NCBI RefSeq assembly: GCF_910592395.1
Contig: NC_088308.1
Location: 8,881,001-8,945,000, forward strand
Reading direction: 5' to 3'
DNA length: 64,000 bases
DNA from: Lineus longissimus
Lineage: Eukaryota; Nemertea; Pilidiophora; Heteronemertea; Lineidae
Of the stretch, positions 1 through 14,151 are shown piece by piece (position 1 is the first letter of the stretch; each line of letters begins with the position of its first letter). Under the pieces are notes generated by a model. The model did not search any database and was not told the DNA's origin. It saw only the letters and a list, made by a program, of their open reading frames with translations. A program made the position numbers and the translations under genes.

Positions 1-2103
1 AAAATCAAATAAAGAAACCAAATATAATTTCACTTTCAATACATGTGGCCATTGGAGTATATGCACTGCATAGAAAAATGCACAAAAGTGCCTAGCGGTG
101 ATAATCAATATTTATAAACCCGATAACAATCAATCCCCATGGAAACAGGAAGACAAGATTGGTATTATTATCTAGTTCACATTATGCCTTTTATACAAGT
201 GGATTTATTTCATGGCCGACATGCATACAGAAAAGTGACTCAGTTTTTGTAAACTTAAGTATGAAGTCAGGCAATCCGATGTCATTTGGTTCCGGTCTGA
301 GTTTTTATAGTGCTGACACCTTTGTGCAAACTGTTAACTAAAGAGTCCTTCGTCAGTCAATGTCAGTTGTATCATGGATTTTATTACAGTGGCGATGATG
401 TCTAGCGGGTTGAAGGGTGCCTGTACAAAAGGCCTATACTACGTGTAATAGGCCTATGTGAAACAGACGAACCAAAACTAGCTTAACAACACCTACACAG
501 TATCTCATATTTGAGTGATCAGATTGATGACGATATGTCTCGATTATTTTATGCAGTCACACTCACAGCAAGGCTTTGGCAAGATTAATGTTTGGCCTTC
601 CGTGCCAAGAACCTCTAAGGTCAATGCAGTTCTCCAGGTGTCTCCTAATTGCCCATAAACAAAAATCACCTAAAATTGTGACCCATCAAGGTAAAATGAG
701 TAGCATGTCGCACAGAAGATGAGCCTGAATCATTGAATGCCACCAGGAGATCAGGGAAGAAATTGATATACTCAGATTTCACTAAAGGCAGACAATTCAG
801 TGATTTGAATAACCAGGCCAACTTGTTTTGCTGTGACAGGTCACAATCGTATAAAGCACCAAAACCTCCAAATGTGGCATTCAACTTGATAACTTTTCAA
901 GCATCCTAGATTTTTTAGAACATGAATCCAAAACAGCAGATGCATGACAAAGTAATGACATGACTGCAATGTGGAAGTCAACATAAGCCATGTCCCATGA
1001 TCAGGACATGACCTGGATGCTTGTATTAGCTGCATCTTCCTGATTTGTATGGTATGGTACCGAGAAAAAACAGAATGTAACGAAACTAAACGAAATCATC
1101 AAAATTGTAGAAATGATAATGGTCACCTCAAAATGACATCATCATTCCAATAGTTGAACAGAAGTCCATAGCAAACATTGGTGCCTCTGTGCACCTGTTG
1201 GACTGTAAAGTATGTTTCCCAGGAGCTGATAGTTTGGTGACTTGTCCATCTGTGCCAATTATGCAACATTGGATACCCTTTATCCATGACAGGGAGGTCT
1301 GACCCAAAATTTTCGCTCAGGGTAAAAATATTTTAGAAACGATTTTGAGAATTTATTATTACAAATGAATTTAAGTATCAGTTTTCTCCAAAAATACCAA
1401 ATGTTGTTTTTTTAGGCCACTCCGGCTCTATTCTAGGCCAGTACAGATTAGAGATGTATCCATACTGCAATTTATCTTGATGATCCCCAAGAGTCAAACA
1501 GGTAAACTGTATACACAAAGAATGCATAATAATCATAATAATTGCACATATCTGAAAATCAAGATCAATATCTGTATTATTGTATTTCGCTATCAACAAG
1601 TAGGACATCTGGCATTCTATTCAAAGGAAAACCCTGTAACAGCTGATAAGGTCTACAACTGGAATGAAATCGATCATGATCGTAATCGAGAATACTGCAT
1701 GGTAATCAATTTTGGAATAATGTATTCTATACAAAAAATGCCATAAATTCATTTCCCCGGATTCAATCTTAAACATCTGTCAATGATATGAAATGGGTGT
1801 TTTAGGTTAAGTACACGGAGTGTATCGAAATGATTGTAAACAAACACAAGAATAACAGACTGACAGAAGTGAAAACAGAAGCGGTGTTTACTTTTTATAT
1901 GATTTTTTTCAGATGAGCCTAAATGACACCAGGAGATAATGGAAGTAATTTATGTACTAAGAAACTTTTTAAAACTCTTGAAAAGCTGTCCGCCCCTCGA
2001 GGTGCCATTTCAAACAAGCCGACGCAACACATTCAAAACGGGTCCGGGAAAACACATGGAGGATAGCCAAACCATTCGAGATTATAAAATTTGCAATCTT
2101 TAC
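1..2103. other. Intron of MASK downstream of exon 22 (non-coding)
   Basis: On the minus strand this follows the donor of exon 22. The next MASK exon should begin with a Lys/Glu-rich stretch after TDK. I see no minus-strand reading frame of that composition here, so the intron continues past the window edge. Short open frames in this part have no recognisable similarity or splice context. Confidence 0.7.
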
Positions 2104-5100
2104 CTTATCAGTGACTGTCTGAATGTACCTCAGACATTCTTGGTCCGACGGGAATTGCGTCACGTGTTTGACCATCCACTTGACGACCTTGACATGACCT
2201 TTCCTGAAGGCTGCCATCAAACATGAGACCTTGCGATTGTCTTGACTATCAATATCGGCACCAGTGCTGACTAAGAGCTGGACTACATCCAAGTGACCAC
2301 CTGGAAATAAGGAGACGAGAAATCAAAGTCTTGTTAACTGTTGGATGAAAATTTCCGAGCTGATCAATTATATCACTTGGTACTTTTCAGACTACAAAAT
2401 GACAATGGCAAATGCTCTGTAGAATAGTACAATGAAGGTGTGAGACAGCCCAGGAGAAATTGCTTCATTCACAGACACATTATTTAGAGTGATGCATCTG
2501 AGGCAAAAGTCGGAAGCTTTTTTCATAATTAGCACTTCAAGTACTCAAATGTCCCTGAATCAGCACCCACTTGCACTAAATGCCTCTAAAATGCTCATTT
2601 TTGGTCCAATTTTTGAAATTTGAACATCCACAGGGAGTTGGGACAAAGATCTTTCCATTCCAGCCATCAAATTTTAGCATTTAGTAAGAGGAGAAAGTCC
2701 GAAATCTGCCTAAACTGGAAACTTTGTCATCCCTGCTTTTATTAATGATGGTTAGAATGTGACAAATGAAGGAGCTAAAAAACCCTCATGTTAACATCTG
2801 TAACAACCACATCTGATTATCAATAGCATCGCAACAGCTACAAGCGTGCTACCTACCATTGCATGCAAGCCAAAGAGGCGAATTCCCCTTCTTGTTCTTC
2901 ACGTCGACCGCTGCGCCCCTGGACAACAAGAGCTCAACGAACCGGTAATGACCCTTATCAGCAGCGATGGTGAGGGCGGTGTCTCTTGACGATGGGACTG
3001 GAGGTGCGTTCACATCGGCTCCCTTGTCCAGCAACACTCGGCCAACCTCAACATAGCCACCAGAGGCTGCCTCCATCAACGGTGTCAAACCAGTCTGAAA
3101 ATAAACGGGAGAATATTTTGTTATTTTATTGGTGATAGATTTATTGATGAATTGAATCATTTGGTACCCATGACCTGCAGGGCGGCACATGACCTCTATT
3201 GCGTCACTGACGCTAAGAGTGGTACATGCACTTTTTTTTATTGTTGCACCAATATCCGAACCAATGACACCACATAAGTGTCACCAGAAATATAGAAACA
3301 GGGCTTTTCTTTACCAAAGACTAATTATCATGACTTTCATCTACGAATGCCATAGACTCAACTCTTTGGATACTCCGAGCACAACGTTAATAAAGAAATT
3401 AGAGGAAACATTAAAGATCTAGGTCAGCAAAGTAGATTTCAAATGTTGCACCAGTATCAGAACCAATGACGTAAGTGTCACTAGATATACTGAAACAGAG
3501 CTTTTCTTTACCAAAGACCAATAATCATGACTTTCATATAGGAATGCCATAGACTCAACTCTTTGGATACTCCGAGAACAATGTTGATACAGTAATTAGA
3601 GGAAACATTGAAAATCTAGGTCAGCAAAGTAGATTTCAAATGTTGCACATGTAACAGAACCAATGACACAAGTGTCACTAGACACACTGAAACAGAGCTT
3701 TTCTTTACCAAAGACTAATTATCATGACTTTCATATAGGAATGCCATAGACTCAACTCTTTGGATACTCCGAGGACAATGTTGATACAGTAATTAGAGGA
3801 AACATTGAAAATCTAGGTCAGCAAAGTAGATTTCAAATGTTGCACATGTAACAGAACCAATGACACAAGTGTCACTAGACACACTGAAACAGAGCTTTTC
3901 TTTACCAAAGACTAATTATCATGACTTTCATATAGGAATGCCATAGACTCAACTCTTTGGATACTCCGAGGACAATGTTGATACAGTAATTAGAGGAAAC
4001 ATTGAAAATCTAGGTCAGCAAAGTAGATTTCAAATGTTGCACATGTAACAGAACCAATGACACAAGTGTCACATGACACACTGAAACAGAGCTTTTCTTT
4101 ACCAAAGACTAATTATCATGACTTTCATATACGAATGCCATAGACTCAACTCTTTGGATACTTTCTCGAGATTCTACACCAACATCTTTGTAGTGACCGG
4201 ATGTAAGATTCCTCTCACTTATACTTTACACTTACTTTCGCCCTATGTTCTATGTTTGCTTTCCTATCGACGAGTAGGCTGACGACTTCGTGTCGTCCCT
4301 GGAAACACGCAAGCGTCAAGGCAGTGTTGCGATTGGTCTCGATCTGGGCGTTGATATCACTTCCCATGTCAAGGAGGAGTTTCACAGCGGCGGTGTGTCC
4401 GTTCATAGCAGCCAACATCAAGGGAGAGATGCCAAGCTTGCTACCAGTCCTAAAGAAAGAAATGTTAGAATACGATATTACGCACCCTGATGTTACCCAG
4501 TGTTAGGTATATTGATGCAGGTAAACCTACAACCATCATCACCTTTTGACTCGCTCGTGACACGAAAATATATCATTGGGAAGCCAGGGATCACCAGCAT
4601 TACACCAAACTGGTGTATTTCCAGAGCATGTAAGATAGTCTGCCGCAAGCATTCTGCAATTAATACCATCCTTATAAAGTGACAATGACTTTATGTCTTG
4701 TATTTTGATTTTGGGGGTTGAAAACAGCAATGAGGATCCTTGTTTACTGAATACTTCTGCCTTGACATAGCTAGAAAGCAACTCCCTCCTCAAATTGACA
4801 AACCTACGCTAAGTTGATTTCATGAAAAACGCTACCTTCACTGTTTGTTAAACTATCCTCCCCTCACCATTTGGAAAAGCTGAATGAAACGCCAAGATCT
4901 CCGAAGGATTCGCACTACTGTATCCATACACTGATGACAACAATTTTGACTGGAATGCAGGCAAGCTCAATTATTAGGACCAATGCTACGCCCAGGCTAC
5001 CAGGACACTCACCTCGAGTTGATCTCTGCTCCATGACTCAACAACAGTTTGATGATATTGACGTATCCCCCGGACGCTGCTAGACTCAGTGGCGTGTAAT

Positions 5101-6430
5101 CGGAGACATTCCTGTGCTCCTTGCTCGCACCTCTTGCAAGCAAAAGCTCGACAACCTAAAACAAGAATGAATGTGTTAAAACCGAAGAACCTGCGTTCCA
5201 CCATGACTTGCCTCCCTGGCCTAGGTACTCTAGTGTCTTCTTGGTCCCCTGTCTTTGGAATCCACCACAAGCTACTCATATTTCAACTTAAGAGGGAACT
5301 TTCTGCCAAATGTGCCATGGAGACACATGGTACAAGAAGTCTCACCCTCAGTCTCATTTAAAGGATATTGCAATCAGAGTACCGCAACTTCACAGACAAT
5401 TTCTTTGCAACATTCTGTGTTGTGAATAATTTCTATTTTTCCATTAGACACATCCCCTTCAGCCACCTACCTCAATTCTGCCTCCAGAACATGCTAAAGA
5501 CAGCGGGGTGTCCTTGGTCCGTTCCGACTGCGCCTCAATGTCCGCCCCATGATCTAATAGGATTTCTACCACATCGGCATGGCCGGCAGTTGCAGCTAAG
5601 ATCAACGGTGTAAAGCCTGCAAACAAAAGAAAATCCACAATTAGCATCAGATGCTCTGGCAAAAACATCTCTCAGTTTGAGTAGTAGCAGTATAAAGTTG
5701 GTAGTAGCAAATGGTCCTTTCAACTTGGTGCAAGGTGTACTTAACAAATGAAAATACCTAAGTCAAGATCATGAGAAGGGCTACAGAAGCCATTTTATTC
5801 GACAAAATACTCTAAAGTTGAACTGGCTTCATTCAAAAAGTCGGGAGCACCTTGGGAACACAACACTAGCTATCAAAGAAACACATCAATGGTCCAGGCA
5901 ATAAGAAAATTATAAATTTCCAAGTCAAACCCTGGAGAAACAATTGCCTAACTTGTCAAGAATCGAGTTGGTCTTTTTTATTCTTACCACGCTGGCCTGT
6001 CCCGAGAAGGAGCAAGTTTCTCAATGAAGTTTAAAAAACTGCTTCCAATGAGTTTTCATTGAAATTCAATCTTTTCAGAGGCAAGCTTACCTTTTTTGTC
6101 ACGATGTTCAATGTCCGCCCCTCTTGACAACAGCAGCTGGACAAGCTCAGCATGGCCGCCGGCACAAGCCAACGTCAACGCCGTATCATGATTACTCTCA
6201 GTCTCCGCATCCAGATCAATGGCGGGGTGGAACACTGGCGGCGAGATCTGTGGCGGGGTGGTCGCCGCCATGGTTAATGCGGCTGGCACAAGTCCCGGGT
6301 CCATGCCACTGACGAGATGGTTGGTCGGCGGTGTTGGCTGTAATCCGCATTGCAGTTGCGGCTTCGGTTTAGACTTTTTCTTCTTTGGAAACATTGGCTG
6401 GGAGGAGGTGGTTTGACTTGGTCGCTGGGC
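2104..6430 (-). CDS. ANKHD1: MASK exons 17-22: second ankyrin block, 10 repeats
   Basis: About residues 1233-1658. Exon 17 opens with a Ser/Pro/Lys-rich stretch ([15 protein letters not shown], a possible basic nuclear-localisation patch). It then enters the second ankyrin block at [20 protein letters not shown], one of the most conserved stretches of the family. Ten repeats follow. The last ([20 protein letters not shown]) and the following [15 protein letters not shown] match the conserved end of the vertebrate block. The final visible donor is gtaaag just below base 2104. The intron between exons 20 and 21 contains a 197-bp tandem array. Confidence 0.96.
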
Positions 6431-9400
6431 CTGAAAGGAAAAGTGAAATGTTCAGATTTCAGAGAAGACTCATCCGGCTATTTTACCACAACTGCCTTAT
6501 TTTGCTTGCCATGACAGAGAGCGCCACTACGAGGGACCTGGTTTTATATTGCATTTCAAGTATCGTGGTGAGCCAGGAATTTCAGTGATTTGAAAGCCAC
6601 AATGGTTCATCCACTCCGAGTCCTGGCAATAGGAAATTATATCCAACCACTGCTCTGACAATATCCCGAGGTCAACTTGAAACTTCTCACGTTCACCAAC
6701 ACAGAAGATTATTACTGCTCATGAAAAGATTTGACATGACTTAACCAATTTTTGTTTCATACAATGGGCACCTTCTATCAGAGAGTACTCTTTTACTCTT
6801 GGTCTCGTAAAATCATTTCAGGGGAGAAAGGAACAAGACCTTACACCAAGAAGCTGTCCAGCATACCACAAACAAATGTCATAAATTCTTGAAGTAAATG
6901 CATGCAATTATAAAATAACCTAAATTCAAAGCTTTCTTTGCAGGCAAACTTAGAATTCTCACCAGCCTTTAAATAAAGTTTTCAGAGATTGATGTTGAAT
7001 TTGGTGATAAATCTCAAAATTTTGCGAGCATAGGTTTCAGAAATCATCTCATTCCTAGTAGCAAGCTTAATCCCCTCCCCGGCCACACACACCAGAGCTA
7101 TTTCAGGGATGCAAGGCACTAAACAGACATTCTAAACTAGTCAAAAGCAGGAGAAGATCACTCTACAACCCAAAAGAAAAACCTTAATCATTTTATACCG
7201 AAAAGGCGTTTAATGCCCAACACCAAGCAATTGCACAGCCAGAAATTCATGAGGAAAGATGAGACTTTTACCTGGAAATTTTTAAAGTATGAATTCAAGT
7301 TAAGTTAAATGACGATGAGTGATCTAATCTAACCATTCAGAGCTACAGCCGAAGTTAAGAGGAAGGAGGTGGAACTGGTGGTATGTTAAATGAACTGTAC
7401 ATAACAAAACGACTACATGTTCAAATCAACTGAAGCTACATGTATGCAGGGGTGGACAATTACCAAACAGTGCAATACCATTTTATATTTTGACTATAAT
7501 CTCATTCATTTTGAACCCATAAAAAAACACAACAAGCAAGTTTCAGTTACACAGGTACTTCATCACATTCACCAAACCGCTGTTAGCTGGTGAACTGTGC
7601 CATCCCACATTTAAAATTTGATTCACTCAGTTCATTGAGGAAATAAAAATTTGCACTTATTAACCCTTTTGCTGCGGATGAGAGCAGATCGGCCACCAAA
7701 ATCAAAATGGATGCCCAGCGGCAATTTGTTCCACTCAATTCTCTCTACTAGTTGAAACGTGTGGATGTACACCAATCAGTAACCCAACTAAAATCTCCAG
7801 TGTGCGGCTGTACATCGGTCTGCGACTAGCCACTTAAAATATTCTTCCGACGCGTTTTAGACTAAACAGGCATAAACCAGCAAAAATTGCTAATGCTAAG
7901 TTCGACTCTAGCAAGCTGAATAAAAAAATTGGGTTTGTGCAGCGAAAGGGCTACTAATCCAAATCCAATGCATAAATGAAATTGTAACCGACACCGATTG
8001 TCAACCCCTGACCATCAGGTGATATTAGAGAATATTATGAGAAGGTAGCAGACAATTTGAAGGAATAATCAATGAGGATTTGGTCAAATAGAAGGTGAGA
8101 TTTACCGGAAAAGCGTCCAATTCTAGATCAGTCATCATGTCATCGTGTGTCATCTACAACATAATAAAATCATAAGATTGTCTTTTGCCAACATCTAAAA
8201 TAGGTCATCAGTTTTATTTCGACACTCAACACTTTCATTTAATACTGCTACGTCAGTGCTTCCAAGAATTACAAGATGACAAATGTTTCTTAAAGGCTTT
8301 AAACACAAAGACAAAGAGTTTTGGCAAGTTGAATGTTTTCTATCACATCCTCAGTTTGTCTCGTTGAGATTGAAATTTCATTAAAGCACAATTCAGGTAT
8401 TTTTCGTATATTGATCCTCAGAATCGACCACATTCAGAAACAATTCGATAGAACACACATTTTACACAACTCTTAATAATGTTACATATCGACTTCTCCA
8501 GCCGAGTACAAAGATGTCACACTGTCACAAGTCACGAGTCACATAGTGTACACAGAAGTCACACTGTCACATGTTACGATTCACGTGTAAATGTGAAGAA
8601 TAATCAAGTCATTTCCAAATCCAATGTTCAGGCTTCATGTGTGTCACTTCGAATACCAATTTTGTTACACGACTTCTATGTAAACCATTACTTCTAACCA
8701 CTTGTAACTTCTATGTAAAGCACAACTTCTGTGTAGTCTGTGACTCATATGTAAACAACACAACTTCTATGTAAACTATGACTTCCATGTAAACTCTGCC
8801 TAAAGTGTAGGTGCACAACCACTGAGAAGAGTTGGGTAAAGGTAACACCAACAGACTCAGTTTATTGCTGTACCGGACATGGTGAAAGTTATACTTAGCG
8901 ATGAGCAAAGACAGCTCTAAGCAGACTGCAGGGTTACAAATATTACAACAAACAGTAGCACAACAGACAACCAAAACAGATAGTACATAGAACATCAATA
9001 ATCAATGTACAGTCAATGATAAACTGTACAAGGAAACTTGTGAATGTGAGTGACATACATGGATGCCCCATTTGGAGTAACAAGGTATTTATAGTCAAGT
9101 ACTACTATTAAGTGCTAATCTTATACTGCAATTTAAACCGTACTGTACTGTCTCAAAGTGTGCTTCACATTCATTCACCAGCGTTATTCACAAGATATTT
9201 ATGTAGAAACCCAAGGAGCACAAATGCTGTGCTACAATTTGCCATTTTAGGCCAGTTGGAAGGGAGGGAATGGCACTGACAGAGTCTCAAATCCATGATG
9301 TTCCGAATACAAGCCAGACCCATGATGTTCCGAACACAAGCCAGACGCTCTTCTACTGTGCTACCCCGCGATGCGTTACGACAACTCTTGCAGAGTTACA

Positions 9401-12400
9401 ATGACAGTGATTTCAGGCCAGGTGAAAGTCCTGCGTGGCCTTCTGATCACACCCAGGACCTTCTGATCACAAGTCCGACACTCTTCTACAGTGCTACCCC
9501 GGGATGCGTTACGATATGACAGCTCTTGCAGAGTTACAGCAACAGTGATTTCAGGCCAGATGAAAGTACCACGTGGCCTTCTGATCACACCCAGCACTTT
9601 CTGATCACAAGTCCGACACTCTTCTACTGTGCTACCCCACGATGTGTTATGATATGACAGCTCTTGCAGAGTTACAACAACAGTGATTTCAGGCCAGATG
9701 AAAGTACCGCATGGCCTTCTGATCACACCCAGGACCTTCTGATCACAAGTCCGACACTCTTCTACTGTGCCACCCCGCGATGCGTTATGATATGACAACT
9801 CTTGCAGAGTTACAACAACAGTGATTTCAGGCCAGGTGAAAGTAACATGTGGCATGGCCAAGCCTCAGACCCAGGACCTTCTGATCATAATTCCAACACT
9901 CTTTCAATGTGCCACCACATACAATAGGACAGCTCTTGCAAAGTTACAACAACACTGGATGGCCCTTTCCTTCACTGATTGACAAAGATCATTGATGAAC
10001 GCAAGTACTATCTGTCTAAGTCACCTGCTGCGTTACTTAAGACACGGAGACAACTGAAAACACACGACACTCACCGGTGACTGCGGTTGATGTTGCAGAC
10101 GCTGTTGCTGTTGCACGACCTGCTGCTGTTCCTGCTGCAGCTTCAACTGCTGCAGTTGCTGTTGAAGAATCTGCTGCGCCTGCTGCTGTGTTTTTAGTTG
10201 CTGTTGCACAGTGAAGTAGTTGTGCTGGGAGTTGACGCCTGTCTGGGAGGTTGTCACAGTGTTTGTGTATTGGGTTGTTATCATGGGCGTCTGCTGCAGA
10301 TTCATGTTCCCGACCTAGAACGAAGAATGGACGGAAAAGTCAAATAGCTGAATACCATGAACCACCAAATTTTTGTAGGTGTTTTATTTTTGCAGTTTTT
10401 GGCAATAAAAATATTTTTTGACAGTAAAAACCAAGAGAACTTTCAGCATCAGCCAATTGTGAAAATTAATAGGCGTGACAATTCTATGGTTTACAGTATA
10501 GAAATGATACCACATTAGTCATTATTCACAAACATAAGACAATCTACAAGGAGACGAATTAGTGCTGCTAACATCTCTCACTGAAAACAATCTAATTTTA
10601 CCTCTTATTGGTACCCACGAACATTTAACAATCTAAGATAACGATTTCAACTTCTATTATAGATTGGCAGTTAGACCAGTCATGAATGATATCATACATA
10701 TATTAGTAAGGTTGCAAGTTCTCTATAGAATCCAATAGTTTCATCTCACATTAGAAAAGTTAAGTGTTAGGTTGTCCCGTAAGTGTAAAATGTTAATCAT
10801 ATCCATCAAATACAAAAGCAAAACGTTAACTTAAAAGATTAAAACACGTTCATTACAGTTCATGCTTCAGTGCACAGCAAGTCATTGTGATGTATGCAAA
10901 TTCTCCGCAAGAAATAAAATGAAATGAAAAGCAGCACTTCCTTCTCAGCAGGACACATGCACCATTTTTATGCATCGACCAGGAAGTGTCTTCAAAAATC
11001 ATACCCGACTGCGGTCTAATCATCCTCCAATCATATAGACAATGCTCGAGTGCCTCATATCAATGTTGGCAGTGAAGACAACCATGCAATCGGAAGTTAT
11101 CCCCCAAGTGTTTAACCCTCCACAATAACTTTCACACAGATTTCTGTCCAAACGATATCTTTGTTTTTGGTTTGAAGCATTTTAAAGAAGACAATTCAAG
11201 AGAACCACAGTAATACATGTAATTCCCATCATGGAAATTCCACATTTTTCCCATTCCACAGAGAAGACCCGTGATGATTACCCCCCTTCTACAACAGCAA
11301 TGGAAATCAGCTTGTAGTCGTGTTATCAAGATGACATGAAGCCCACTCCTTTATTGAAAATAATTCCCATTCAGCTATTCTATAGAGGCAACGTGTCTTC
11401 AAGGGCAGTTAAATAGTTATACTGAGAATTAAGTTGACCAGCGTTATAACAAGAAGAAATAGTATTTATGTACACTAATGGTCACTATTGTAGCTAAGAA
11501 GTGGTAGGTTATACAGAACTGCGCATCATCCCCACACCAAACAAACCCACCCCTCATGTATACGATTCGCACAAAGCCATGCAGAGTGTGTAGGAAATGA
11601 AATAAATTCACGCAAACGCAACTGAAAATGTGTGTCACAGCAATCATAGCGAGGTAAAATCCAGAGGTCCAAGCTACCAGGTGATTCACGTGCTTCTTCC
11701 AACCATGTCAGGTATCAGGGGCCAGTGAAAGTGACTATTGGAGTCTTGGGATAGGGAAGGGATACTGGTTACCAAGTTTTAATACGTCAATCATTACTTG
11801 TCTTTTGGTCTTATAAGTAATAAACTATGAAACCCAAGTCCTATGCAGAATGGCCAACATGTCGTGTCACAGGTCGAAATCACATATGAGCCCCTCAACA
11901 GACCATAATGTTCCATACATAGTTATTTCATTATACATGTACAAACATTCATGTTTGATGAAGTAATGGAATAGCCATATTTCCTAATGGTAACGAGCTA
12001 GCCATAGTTTCTAAAGTCTACAAGCCAGTGTAAAACTATTATGCTACAGAACCTACTGTACTCATTACCAAGAGTTGACATCATCAAGGATTGTCAAAAC
12101 ACCACTCTCTCTCGTTACTGCTGGACAGAAGTCTATCTCAACGAAGAGGAATGAGTTCCTTATTTCATGTCTCTAAAGTAGGGGTGGGAAGACTCTAAAG
12201 TCCATTGGGAGTTAAAGCTAATAAAACAGCAGTTAGCTTAGCTCAGATGACAAGTGGTGGGTGATTGAAGCTGACATTACCACTGATTGTCAAAACTAGA
12301 TGTTGCTGTTCAGAAGTCTCTCTCCAAGAGTTACAAACATACTTGTCTAAAATTTGGGTGGGTACAATTTACAAGTCTATGAAGGGTTCAAGCCAGTAGA

Positions 12401-14116
12401 AAGGCGATTAGCACGCACTACCACTCACCACACATGACAGAGAGGTTAGGGTTAGAATGTAGCTTGTAGCTCTGGAAAGGATCAACGAGATGTATGGTCC
12501 CTACCTGCTGCGAGCCGACCATATTCAATTGTTGAATGTTGAGATTTGGTGCCTGAAAGTTGAATGTCGTGGCCGGTTGGAGGTTAGTAAAGTTGGTCTG
12601 TGGCGGCACAGTGAAGTTGATCTGCTGCGTACTGAAGGCAGTATGATGCTGGCCAAGACTCGGATGTTGGACCCCGACCGTGTTCACCAAGTTGATGGTT
12701 GGCAGAGGCGGATTACTCACCGGACCCATCTGTGGCAGGGTGCCAAATAAATTTTTCTGACTGGCCTCGATTGTTGCTGTTGTTTGGGTCAGACCTGAAA
12801 CAATAATTGAAAACATTACGTTACACTGGACCATGCAAAATTTTTGTACTCGGTAACTTCAATGGCATCAAAAGATTTTTAGAAATGGGACTGTGCGTGG
12901 GAGAACTTCAGCAATGGTGATTGCATGTTCAATCAAAAGACAAATATAGAATCTCCACACTACAGAACAGAAGTGCAGGAATGTCTTGTCTTCACCTTCT
13001 TTTAGCCGAATTCAAACTTCGACGTGCTGGGGCTTTGTATTGTAGTCCTGCAGTGGGGCGGAAATCAATGAAATGGCCAGGGCCATTGTGCTCACCTCAT
13101 GTGGAGGAAAGATGGATAAAGAGCATGGTATTGTGTCATGTAGTGTTAGGTTTGATGTAGGTCCAAGCAATTACAATTTCCCCAAAATGGCCAATTTACA
13201 GTACATTCGACCTCTGTGACCTTGAAAAGTAGGTCAAATCAAAGAAGACCCGGGTGACACACTGAATGGTTGTTAGAATTAGATGTACCTATGATATAAA
13301 ATTGGTGCCAATCGGGCAAGTCATTACTAGGAATAATAGCATTTTGATGAATTTAGGATTTGGCCCCCTCCCTGGAGGCCAAACGGCAAATCAGATCGCA
13401 CCAAACTTCGGTACCTGAGATCACCTGACCAAGGGGTACATGTGTACTTAATTTGTGATCAATAGTCATTGCAGTTAAGAAACGTGCCATAGTTACGGCC
13501 TGACGGCGAATTTACGTCATTTGACCTCTGTGACCTTGACAAGAAGGTCAAATTGAAAACCTGTGTGACATATACTGATTGGTGGTTAGATGTACCCATG
13601 ATATCAAATTGGTGGCAATCGGGCAAGAAGTTAAGGAATAATCACATTTTTAAGGTTTTTGGATTTTGCCCCCTGGTGGTCAAGTGGTGAATCATATTGG
13701 ACCAAACTTTGGTCCCTGAGATCACCTGACTAAGGGGTAAATGTGTAACAAATTTGGTATCAATAGTCATTGCAGTTTAGAAACGTGCCATCGTTACATC
13801 CTAACGGCCAATTTACACCATTTGACCTCTGTGACCTTGAAAAGGAGGTCAAATCAAAAACCCGGAGGATATATGATGCACCTTTGCTAGAAGTACCTAC
13901 CATATTTTTTTCAAAATTTCCCGACTACTATTAAGGGAGATATTGCACATTTTCACTTTTAACGTTTGGCCCCCTGGTGGACAAACCATGAAACGAATCA
14001 GACCGAAACTTGGTCTCCAAGGTGTCATTACATAAGGGTACATGTGTACCAAGTTTCAACTCAATAGCTCTAACAGTTACGAAACGTGCCCTGCTAACGG
14101 ACGACGGACGAAGACG

Positions 14117-14151
<35 letters not shown>

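Noticed and set aside
666-1035. Minus-strand frames as the next MASK exon
   Set aside because: Lack the Lys/Glu-rich composition expected after TDK and have no acceptor/donor pair in the right phase.
9376-9861. 161-codon minus-strand open frame in the MASK intron
   Set aside because: It follows a 138-bp tandem repeat (46 codons); no splice links to MASK and no known domain.
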